This document shows positions 5,843 to 12,507 of a stretch of DNA of 12,507 nucleotides, in pieces (positions within the stretch are counted from its first letter, which is position 1; every line of letters begins with the position of its first letter). The translations under genes were made by a program, and so were the position numbers. Source of the stretch: Bacteroidota bacterium (GTDB lineage Bacteria > Bacteroidota > Bacteroidia > Chitinophagales > Chitinophagaceae); NCBI GenBank assembly GCA_023430465.1, contig JAEZAM010000066.1, forward strand, positions 1 through 12,507. Reading direction: 5' to 3'. The notes under the pieces are model-generated. The model saw only the letters and a list, made by a program, of their open reading frames with translations. It searched no databases and had not been told where the DNA came from.

Positions 5843-6235
5843 TTACTCATCCGACAGCTCATCCTTTGGAACCTGGAGCTGTGTTGTATCAAGGGATACG
5901 GCATCACCCCTCAACACTTTTTTGATATTTTCAATATATGTGGCCTGGTTGGTCAACTGCTTCTCCATCGCATCCACCTGGTATTTCATCTGCCGATACT
6001 CCCGCCCCACTTTCAGATCATCATATCCCGGAATATAGTATTTCAATGGGGTAAAAACAATCAACGCTACCGTAAGCCCGACCAAAACAACAAAAATTGT
6101 GCTCAAGGCCACATAAACACTCAATCTTGATAGCTTAAATGTGACAACTTCTTCATAGGTATCGTCATTCATCACTACGAGCCTGTAACGATTACGTAGT
6201 CGCTGTAGCGTAGAACCCCCATCTAGTTTTGCCAT
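5843..6235 (-). CDS. Membrane-anchored coiled-coil protein resembling the N-terminus of M23 peptidases
   Basis: A 130-residue protein. A basic, conserved-looking N-terminal part (RNRYRLVVMNDDTYEEVV) is followed by one transmembrane helix at about residues 39-61, the segment FTPLKYYIPGY and a heptad-like helix at about 77-107 (MKYQVDAMEKQLTNQ). From memory this layout matches the membrane anchor and coiled coil of Bacteroidota M23 (LytM) peptidases, but the protein stops before any peptidase domain; no HxxxD or HxH zinc motif is present. The stop codon is normal and no LytM remnant follows, so this looks like a stable short form rather than a recent truncation. It heads the bactofilin operon; a minus-strand TACCTTTA (plus 6255-6262), one base off the -7 consensus, lies 20 nt upstream. 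A bactofilin partner role is inference. Confidence 0.75.
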   Translation of the reverse strand: MAKLDGGSTLQRLRNRYRLVVMNDDTYEEVVTFKLSRLSVYVALSTIFVVLVGLTVALIVFTPLKYYIPGYDDLKVGREYRQMKYQVDAMEKQLTNQATYIENIKKVLRGDAVSLDTTQLQVPKDELSDE

Positions 6236-6338
6236 AATTGAATTTTAAACCGGCTAAAGGTAAGGAATGAGCCCCTACCATGCCATTTTCCACCGCTCCC
6301 GGCGGCAAAAAAATACACCTAACTTTATACTAAATTAT

Positions 6339-6368
6339 TTGAAATTCAGTTATTAAGAGTTTAGTTTG
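6339..6368 (+). promoter_or_regulatory. Candidate promoter for the PorW/SprE-like gene
   Basis: In the 141-nt divergent gap, TTG (6339-6341) and TTAGTTTG (6361-6368) are separated by exactly 19 nt. This fits the Bacteroidota TTG-N19-TAnnTTTG promoter with one mismatch. The box ends 8 nt before the ATG at 6377, so the transcript would have almost no leader. The rest of the gap is AT-rich and shows no RNA gene. Confidence 0.35.
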
Positions 6369-6376
6369 CGCCACTC

Positions 6377-9300
6377 ATGTCACTGATCCGAAACAGTATA
6401 GTTCCCTTCGTGTTATCCCTTATTCTTGTTCAGGTGACACTCAGCTCGCATGCGCAGCTTGGTATTTCATTTGACATCAAGAAACCAAAAGAATTCGAAA
6501 ACCGCACATTAAAATCCGAAAAATCGGACCGTGGCAGGTTTTCAGCCCCAAAACGATTCATTCAGAACACCGTCACCCACTACAATTATTTCTTTAACGC
6601 AAATAATAAGCTGAATGAGGTACTGGAGCGGGCAAAATTTTCATTCCGCGACGATTATTCCCGCCGCCTCGCTTTTTACAACTATACGCTCGATGCCACC
6701 GCGGCTGACAGCATGCAGTTGGACTCGATCTCCTACAAAGCTCAAACCGGCCTTGTCCTTCATGACCTCCGCAGCGATTGGGCCGACAATATGTACCTGC
6801 TTTGGGGCACCTCCTATTACCTGAAAAAGCAATTCGATTCCGCCTACCTGATGTACCAGTTCATCAACTACGCTTTTGCGGAAAAAGAAAAGGACGGCTA
6901 CTACAGGACGATCGGCAGCGCGCGGGACGGTAATAACGCCCTGAGCATTTCAACAAAAGAAAGTAATTCCCTGCTAAAAAGGGCGACGTCCCGCCCCCCC
7001 AGTCGGAACGATGCGTTTATCTGGCAGATCCGCAACTACCTGGCCCAGGATAAATATGCTGAAGCAGCCAGCCTCGTTACCGCCCTGAAGAATGATTCAT
7101 TGTTCCCCAAAAGATTGCATAACGACCTCGAGGAGGTACAGGCCTATTCCTTTTATCGCCAACAAATGTGGGACAGTTCTGCGGCACACCTGGAGCTGGC
7201 TTTGAGCAACGCCACCAACCAGCAGGAGCGAGCCAGGTGGGAATACCTCATCGGTCAGCTCTATGAAGGCAGCGGTAAATTCACGCAATCTGCACACTAT
7301 TACAGCAAGGCCATCACGCATACCACGGATCCTATCATGGATGTGTATGCCCGGCTGGCACTCGTTCGTGTCAACAAGGACGATGATAACACTATCGACA
7401 AGAACATCGAGCGGCTGCTAAAGATGGCGAAACGCGATAAATACCTCGACTATCGCGACATCATTTACTACATGGCTGCACAAATGGAACTGGAGCGGCA
7501 AAACACAGAAGCTGCCATCGCTCTGCTGTACCGCAGCACCACCTATCCTGCCAATAACCTGTCGCAGCGAAATAAGGCTTTCCTCCAATTGGCGCAACTT
7601 TCCTACAAGCAGCGCCGCTACCGCCAGGCATATAATTTTTATGACAGCCTGCAACTCAGTGATACGGCATTGAAAAACCTCGATGAGATCGAGTCAAGGA
7701 AATCGATCCTGGCCCGGCTTGCCTCCAGCATCGAAGTAGAAGCAAGGCAGGACAGCCTGCAACGCATCGCAGCCCTTCCGGAAGATGAACGTACGGCCTA
7801 TGTGAAAAAACTGGCGCGTGCTATGAGAAAAGCACAGGGCCTAAAAGAAGAAGGGGCCATGACAACGGGATCTCCCATCGCCGCGCCTGCTGCACCTACC
7901 CTTTTCACGGAACCCAAAAAAGGCGAATGGTATTTTTATAATACCACCTCCCGGCAAAAGGGTCAGGCGGACTTCAAGGCAAAATGGGGTAACCGCCCGA
8001 ACCAGGACAACTGGCGCCGGGCATCTGCCATCAATTCCATCGTACGCAAGCCAGGCGCCAACGACCTCGGCACCGCACCCGGAAGCGCAAATGCTCCGGC
8101 AGCCGAAAACACCGAGATTAGTTTCGATAACCTTTATGATAAACTCCCCCTGACACCTGAAAAAATCCAGGCGTCCAATGACTCCATCGAGCTGTCATTG
8201 TTCACTCAGGGTATGATCTATATCCAGGAGCTGGAAGACTGCACACTTGGGGTGGAGACACTGGAAGACCTCAGAAACCGTTTTCCGGGCAATAAGAAAA
8301 TGGACGAGGTACTGTTCAACCTCGTGTACTGCTACCGCAAAAACGGTGATGCCGCGAAAGCAAAAACGTTGCAGGATGAAATGAACAAAAGCTTTGCAAA
8401 AAGCAACCTGACCACGATCATCAATACAGGCGTCGACCCCAAATCAGACAAACCATCCGCTGTTGCCACCCGAACATATGAGCGGATCTATGACTTGTTT
8501 ATCGAAGGAAAGTTTGAACAGGCCATCGCTGAAAAACGAGTAGCGGACAGCATCTATGGTAAATATCACTGGACGCCACAATTGCTCTACATCGAAGCAG
8601 TTTATTATATCAAACAACAACAAGACAGCTCGGCAACTGCTGTGCTCAACAATATTATTAAACAGTTCCCCGAGGAACGCATGGCAGAAAAAGCAGCGAC
8701 CTTACTCGATGTGCTCAGCCGCAGACTGCAGATCGAAGAAGAGCTTCGGAATCTGGTCAACATCATGCCGGCAGAAGATACGTCTGTAACCCGTACCTAT
8801 CCCCGGGTTAGTAACCCTGTGACAGCCCAACCAAGGACGGATACTGTCGCCGCGGCGCCTCCGGTAACTCCACCGGCCGTAAAACCAGTGGTGAAGGACA
8901 CCGTATCAACAGCGGCTCCGACCATTAAACCAGTGATAAAAGATACTGTGGCCGCAGCCCCTCCGGTGGTAAACAAGCCTGTTCCTGCCATTCCACGCGA
9001 TACCCTGGCAGTGGTGAAACCAAAACCGAAGCCTGACCAGTATGGGTATGAGCCGGCAGTGCCGCACTACGTTGTACTTATATTGAATAAGGTCGATCCG
9101 ATATTCGTGAATGAGGCAAGAAATGCCTTTGCCAGGTACAACCGTGATACTTATTACAATAAACAGATGACCGCATCATTGGTGGACCTCGATGCGGAGA
9201 ATAAATTACTGTTGATCAGCCCGTTTGCAACAGCCGCCGAAGCCATCACCTACATTGACCAGGCCAGGCCGCGGACCGCAACCGAGATCGTGCCATGGCT

Positions 9301-9424
9301 AAAAGGCGGGAAATACACCTACTCCATCCTGTCAGAGGCTAACCTTGAATTATTAAAGGGCAAAAAAGACATCCAGGCCTACCAGCAATACCTGCGCAAC
9401 CAGTTGCCGGGGAAATTTGATTAG
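6377..9424 (+). CDS. porW: PorW/SprE-like TPR protein of the type IX secretion/gliding system
   Basis: A 1015-residue exported repeat protein. Residues 1-26 form a signal peptide ending SSHA/Q. The N-terminal block (FIQNTVTHYNYFFNANNKL) is the feature that suggests PorW/SprE, the TPR component of T9SS. Helical TPR-like repeats fill about residues 100-440 and 600-800, for example YLIGQLYEGSGKFTQSAHYY. A proline/alanine linker (820-895) holds four degenerate units starting R820, K840, K855 and R874 with the core DT(V/L). A compact C-terminal domain starts near HYVVLILNKVDP. Known PorW/SprE proteins are lipoproteins; here no cysteine follows the signal, so the mature protein should be soluble periplasmic or anchored through partners. 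It is divergent from the bactofilin operon, with PBP1A 116 nt downstream. If not PorW, it is an envelope TPR scaffold. Confidence 0.65.
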   Translation: MSLIRNSIVPFVLSLILVQVTLSSHAQLGISFDIKKPKEFENRTLKSEKSDRGRFSAPKRFIQNTVTHYNYFFNANNKLNEVLERAKFSFRDDYSRRLAFYNYTLDATAADSMQLDSISYKAQTGLVLHDLRSDWADNMYLLWGTSYYLKKQFDSAYLMYQFINYAFAEKEKDGYYRTIGSARDGNNALSISTKESNSLLKRATSRPPSRNDAFIWQIRNYLAQDKYAEAASLVTALKNDSLFPKRLHNDLEEVQAYSFYRQQMWDSSAAHLELALSNATNQQERARWEYLIGQLYEGSGKFTQSAHYYSKAITHTTDPIMDVYARLALVRVNKDDDNTIDKNIERLLKMAKRDKYLDYRDIIYYMAAQMELERQNTEAAIALLYRSTTYPANNLSQRNKAFLQLAQLSYKQRRYRQAYNFYDSLQLSDTALKNLDEIESRKSILARLASSIEVEARQDSLQRIAALPEDERTAYVKKLARAMRKAQGLKEEGAMTTGSPIAAPAAPTLFTEPKKGEWYFYNTTSRQKGQADFKAKWGNRPNQDNWRRASAINSIVRKPGANDLGTAPGSANAPAAENTEISFDNLYDKLPLTPEKIQASNDSIELSLFTQGMIYIQELEDCTLGVETLEDLRNRFPGNKKMDEVLFNLVYCYRKNGDAAKAKTLQDEMNKSFAKSNLTTIINTGVDPKSDKPSAVATRTYERIYDLFIEGKFEQAIAEKRVADSIYGKYHWTPQLLYIEAVYYIKQQQDSSATAVLNNIIKQFPEERMAEKAATLLDVLSRRLQIEEELRNLVNIMPAEDTSVTRTYPRVSNPVTAQPRTDTVAAAPPVTPPAVKPVVKDTVSTAAPTIKPVIKDTVAAAPPVVNKPVPAIPRDTLAVVKPKPKPDQYGYEPAVPHYVVLILNKVDPIFVNEARNAFARYNRDTYYNKQMTASLVDLDAENKLLLISPFATAAEAITYIDQARPRTATEIVPWLKGGKYTYSILSEANLELLKGKKDIQAYQQYLRNQLPGKFD

Positions 9425-9448
9425 AAGAGCCGCCTTGTTCTTCTAATC
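9419..9448 (+). terminator. Perfect 10-bp hairpin overlapping the stop of the TPR gene
   Basis: GATTAGAAGA (9419-9428) is perfectly complementary to TCTTCTAATC (9439-9448) around a 10-nt loop. The left arm includes the last codon and the TAG stop. There is no T tract after it, so it is not a classical intrinsic terminator. It could protect the transcript end or attenuate read-through into the PBP1A gene, which starts 92 nt further on. Confidence 0.45.
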
Positions 9449-9540
9449 GTTAAAATCTGTCAATCCTGCCTATTTATGCTAATTTCATTTGACATTTGAT
9501 TAATTTTCCGCGGGTTAACCAACCATTGAAAAATTCACCG

Positions 9541-11952
9541 ATGAAAAAATCTGTCCGCATTTTCTGGCGCATCTTTTTTGCCGGCATTGGCGCATTTGTA
9601 CTCCTCATCATTCTCGCCAACTTCGGCGTTTTCGGAAAAATGCCCTCGCTGCAGGATCTCGAGAATCCCAGCCTCGTGCAGGCTTCAGAGGTGATAGCTG
9701 AAGATGGCACCCTCATGGGAAAATATTATTCTGAAAATGGTAACAGAAGCGTTGTAAAATACAAAGACATCAGCCCGCATGTGGTCAATGCGCTTGTTGC
9801 AACGGAAGACAAGCGCTTCCGTGATCATTCCGGTATCGATATGAAAGGTACTATGCGCGCTGTGTTTCTCCTGGGAAGCAAAGGCGGTGGCAGTACCATC
9901 ACTCAACAGCTCGCCCTTGCCCTGTTCAACAAACGAGCTACCAACCGGTTTCAGCGGGTGTTCCAGAAGTTGAAAGAATGGATCATCGCGGTAAAACTGG
10001 AACGGAACTTCACCAAAGAAGAGATCATTGGTTTATACTTAAATGCTGTACCATTTTCCGAAAACGTGTTTGGGATCAGGAACGCGTCCCGCACATTTTT
10101 TCAAAAAGAACCCGACAGGCTGAATGTGGAAGAAGCTGCGCTACTGGTAGGGATGATCAATGGTCCCGGCATCTATAACCCCAGGAGAAATGCAAAAGCT
10201 TCCCTCGACCGGCGAAACCTTGTGTTGAACCGAATGGAAGAGAACGGTAACATCACACCGCAACAGTTGGAAAAATTCAAGGCCATGCCCATCGTGCTGA
10301 ATTTCAAAAAGCAGGATGAGACAACTGGTTATGCCCCTTATTTCCGGGAGGTCCTTCGCGATGAAGTGCGCACTGCACTCAAGGGAATGGAAAAACCCAA
10401 TGGAGAAAAATATGATATCTATAAAGATGGACTGAAAATATATACGACCATCAATCCACGGATGCAGGAGTACGCGGAAGAGGCAGTCGCATCTCATATG
10501 CCTAACCTGCAGAAAGCACTGCTCGCACAGCCTAAAATAAAAAATGGATCCATCTGGAAGGAAAAGGCACACGAAGAGGTGCTGCAAAAACAGATGAAGG
10601 CCAGCGATCGCTGGAGAAGCCTGGCGGAAGATGGCATGACAGACAAAGAGATCAAGGCCACATTCTATAAGAAAACCCCGATGAAGGTGTTTGCCTGGAA
10701 TAATAAACGGGAGAAGGACACCATCATGACCCCTTACGACTCCATTAAGTACCACCGGCAAATGCTGCAGACCGGTTTCATGGTAATGGATCCGCTCACG
10801 GGCGAAGTAAAAGCATGGGTGGGCGGCATCAGCTTCAAGACGTTCAAATTCGATCACGCAAACCTCAATACAAAACGCCAGGTCGGCTCAACCATCAAAC
10901 CATTGCTTTATATGCAGGCAATGGAAGAACGTGGCTTCACCGCGGAGACCGAAGTGATCGATCAGCAACAGAACTTCGGTAATGGCCAGTTGGTGCCGGC
11001 TACCACCAGGAGCTGCTCCGGCCGGTCGATGACGATGGCTTCCGCCCTCGCCTGGTCAAAGAACTGCGCAACAGCCTACATCATGAAGCGTGTAGGCCCC
11101 CAGGAATTTGCCAATTTCCTTGGGCGTATCAATATCCCAACAAAAGTGGATCCCTACCCCTCGATCGCATTGGGATCCTGCGACCTTTCCCTCTACGAAA
11201 TGCTGTGGGGTTACAGCATTTTCGCCGGCCGCGGCTTTTCAACCAAACCCTACTTCATCAGTCGCATCGAAGACCGCAACGGCAATATCATAAAACGTTT
11301 TGATTACAGTGTAAATCGCAAAGAAGCGGTGAGTGAGATAACTGCCTATAACATGACACGCATGATGCAGGGTACCGTGGATAAGGGTACAGCAGCGGGA
11401 TTGCGCGGCAGGCTCGGTGCAGCAGAAATGGGCGGCAAGACCGGTACCACCAATGACAACGCCGATGGATGGTTCATGGGCTATACACCACAATTACTCG
11501 GCGGCGTCTGGATCGGTTGTGATGACCGCTTCATTCGCATCGAAAACAATCTCGGTTATGGTGGTCGCGCTGCAATGCCTATCTGGGAAAACTTCTTCAA
11601 GAAAGTGTACGCCGATAAAACACTGGGGATCGACAAGGATGCGCGATTCGTAGAACCGCAGAACCTCGAGAATGGCATCGGCAGCTCTGAAGAAATGCCT
11701 TACGAGATCGACCCTGATCCGGGCGCTGAAGGTGAAGACCAGGGCGTGGGCACGGCAAACGATTACACATTTACGGATACCATTGGTGCCGAATCAGAAA
11801 AAGTGCCCCTGGAAGAAAATGGAAAACCTGTAAAAGAAGCGCCGAAAACACCCGAGAAAAAACCATCGGATAACAAACCGATCGGTTCACCGGCAGATGA
11901 GCCAAAAAAAAAGGGATTTCTGAAACGGATCTTCGGTAAGAAGGAAGGGTAA
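9541..11952 (+). CDS. Bifunctional class A penicillin-binding protein (PBP1A type)
   Basis: An 803-residue inner-membrane peptidoglycan synthase with both glycosyltransferase (GT51) and DD-transpeptidase activity. A short basic N-terminus and one transmembrane helix (about residues 8-30) anchor it. GT51 motifs are E89-D-K-R-F with catalytic E89, GGSTITQQ at 116-123, and RNFTKEEIIGLYLN from 155. Transpeptidase motifs are S450-T-I-K453 (catalytic serine), S506-K-N508 and K633-T-G-T636. All catalytic residues are present. The C-terminal extension is acidic, then lysine/proline rich, and ends in a basic amphipathic segment (KKKGFLKRIFGKKEG) after a run of nine A's at 11904-11912. The frame is open 15 codons upstream to a TTG at 9496, but the ATG at 9541 gives the usual short cytoplasmic tail. 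It is a beta-lactam target and lies near the bactofilin operon. Confidence 0.95.
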   Translation: MKKSVRIFWRIFFAGIGAFVLLIILANFGVFGKMPSLQDLENPSLVQASEVIAEDGTLMGKYYSENGNRSVVKYKDISPHVVNALVATEDKRFRDHSGIDMKGTMRAVFLLGSKGGGSTITQQLALALFNKRATNRFQRVFQKLKEWIIAVKLERNFTKEEIIGLYLNAVPFSENVFGIRNASRTFFQKEPDRLNVEEAALLVGMINGPGIYNPRRNAKASLDRRNLVLNRMEENGNITPQQLEKFKAMPIVLNFKKQDETTGYAPYFREVLRDEVRTALKGMEKPNGEKYDIYKDGLKIYTTINPRMQEYAEEAVASHMPNLQKALLAQPKIKNGSIWKEKAHEEVLQKQMKASDRWRSLAEDGMTDKEIKATFYKKTPMKVFAWNNKREKDTIMTPYDSIKYHRQMLQTGFMVMDPLTGEVKAWVGGISFKTFKFDHANLNTKRQVGSTIKPLLYMQAMEERGFTAETEVIDQQQNFGNGQLVPATTRSCSGRSMTMASALAWSKNCATAYIMKRVGPQEFANFLGRINIPTKVDPYPSIALGSCDLSLYEMLWGYSIFAGRGFSTKPYFISRIEDRNGNIIKRFDYSVNRKEAVSEITAYNMTRMMQGTVDKGTAAGLRGRLGAAEMGGKTGTTNDNADGWFMGYTPQLLGGVWIGCDDRFIRIENNLGYGGRAAMPIWENFFKKVYADKTLGIDKDARFVEPQNLENGIGSSEEMPYEIDPDPGAEGEDQGVGTANDYTFTDTIGAESEKVPLEENGKPVKEAPKTPEKKPSDNKPIGSPADEPKKKGFLKRIFGKKEG

Positions 11953-11972
11953 CTTTGAGGGTGAGGGCAGTT

Positions 11973-12030
11973 TCACGCAAAGACGCAAGGCCTATGGTGG
12001 ATCGACTTGCGTGAGAAGAGACGCAAAGCC
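11973..12030. repeat. ACGCAAAG-type intergenic repeat in a convergent gap
   Basis: The 92-nt gap between the convergent PBP1A and aroQ genes contains AGACGCAAGGCC (11981-11992) and AGACGCAAAGCC (12019-12030), matching at 11 of 12 positions. It also holds an inverted pair, TCACGCAA (11973-11980) and TTGCGTGA (12007-12014), with a 26-nt spacer. ACGCAAAG-rich elements are familiar to me as dispersed intergenic repeats in Bacteroidota. The hairpin might serve both genes as a 3' end structure, although no T run accompanies it. Confidence 0.65.
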
Positions 12031-12044
12031 ATTCGCAAGCGGTG

Positions 12045-12464
12045 CTATTCTTTGACAAGGAAGCGCACCGCCAATTCATATCCTTTCAGCCCGAGACCGA
12101 AGATGCTGCCGGCCGCTTTTGCAGACACGTGTGAAAATTTCCGGAAGTCCTCCCGGGCATGTACATTGGAAATATGAACTTCGACCACCGGAGCCTTCAC
12201 TGCTGCGATGGCATCGCCGATCGCTACTGAAGTATGCGTGTACGCTGCCGGGTTCAATACAATACCATCTGCTTCAAATCCTGCCCGTTGTATCTCATTC
12301 ACGAGTTCACCTTCCACGTTGCTCTGGAAATAGGTTAATTGGTGATCGGGAAAACTGCTTTCAAGCGATTTGAAAAAACTTTCAAAATCCTGCCCACCGT
12401 AAATGTCGGTTTCGCGCTTACCCAGGAGATTCAGATTTGGCCCGTTGATGATTGCGATTTTCAT
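12045..12464 (-). CDS. aroQ: 3-dehydroquinate dehydratase, type II
   Basis: A 139-residue type II dehydroquinase that converts 3-dehydroquinate to 3-dehydroshikimate in the shikimate pathway to aromatic amino acids; the enzyme is a cytoplasmic dodecamer. The signature I5-I-N-G-P-N-L-N-L-L-G leads to the active-site loop with R17 and Y22 (general base). NPAAYTHTSVAI at 71-82 and EVHISNVHARE at 95-105 with catalytic H97 are present, as is R108. Length is typical of the family. The ATG at 12464 places the first beta-strand directly at the N-terminus, as usual. Upstream on its coding strand is an 11-A tract (T run 12473-12483 on plus) a few bases before the start, and no clear -7 box within the 43 nt available. 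It converges with the PBP1A gene and stands alone, without other aro genes in view. Confidence 0.96.
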   Translation of the reverse strand: MKIAIINGPNLNLLGKRETDIYGGQDFESFFKSLESSFPDHQLTYFQSNVEGELVNEIQRAGFEADGIVLNPAAYTHTSVAIGDAIAAVKAPVVEVHISNVHAREDFRKFSHVSAKAAGSIFGLGLKGYELAVRFLVKE

Positions 12465-12507
12465 GTCGTGTATTTTTTTTTTTCCAGGTGGGGTTTCAGT
12501 AGGGGGT

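Noticed and set aside
6994..7000. C7 tract in the TPR gene as a phase-variation switch
   Set aside because: The frame is intact across it and the tract is short; no out-of-frame alternative product is suggested.
9496..9540. N-terminal extension of the PBP from a TTG
   Set aside because: The ATG at 9541 gives the expected short basic tail and membrane anchor; the extension adds nothing recognisable.
10141..10857. 238-codon open frame antisense to the PBP1A gene
   Set aside because: Cysteine-, histidine- and phenylalanine-rich translation typical of an antisense shadow; the plus-strand gene is certain here.

Overview
The window looks like a chromosomal piece of a Bacteroidota bacterium, most likely Chitinophagaceae or a close relative. 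The evidence is a PorW/SprE-like protein of the type IX secretion/gliding system, a bactofilin next to AtpZ, a BlaB/IMP-like subclass B1 metallo-beta-lactamase, TAnnTTTG-type -7 boxes, and start codons without clear Shine-Dalgarno sequences. The family-level placement is inference; no rRNA or tRNA gene is present to settle it.

Layout. A heptamer repeat array (3-44) and a -7 box precede sucC (81-1292), which ends in a clear intrinsic terminator. A small cupin protein follows (1356-1715). Next is an accessory-looking stretch: a small DGHHRY-motif gene interrupted by an in-frame TAA (about 1861-2244) and, 16 nt later, an intact HAD-type phosphatase-like gene (2261-2725). A structured intergenic region leads to a secreted B1 metallo-beta-lactamase (2927-3643) and a GNAT acetyltransferase (3652-4176), which form a tight pair.

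On the minus strand, reading from 6235 down to 4139, is a compact five-gene run: a membrane-anchored coiled-coil protein resembling the N-terminal anchor of M23 peptidases, a bactofilin, AtpZ, a four-helix membrane protein and a SprT-like metalloprotein. The last four overlap their neighbours. The membrane part resembles the front of a Bacteroidota ATP synthase operon, but no atp structural gene follows; the SprT-like gene sits there instead. The last minus-strand gene overlaps the GNAT gene tail to tail.

Divergently transcribed on the plus strand are a 1015-residue TPR protein of PorW/SprE type (6377-9424) and a bifunctional class A penicillin-binding protein (9541-11952). The window ends with a repeat-containing convergent gap and a type II 3-dehydroquinate dehydratase, aroQ (12045-12464, minus strand).

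Themes. The right half is envelope biology: a bactofilin scaffold, a possible M23-derived partner, a PBP1A-type synthase and a secretion-system component. The left half mixes core metabolism (sucC) with a small accessory island. The strongest candidates for something new are the interrupted DGHHRY gene plus HAD gene cassette, the bactofilin operon whose M23-like anchor lacks its peptidase, and the uncharacterised B1 beta-lactamase paired with a GNAT gene.
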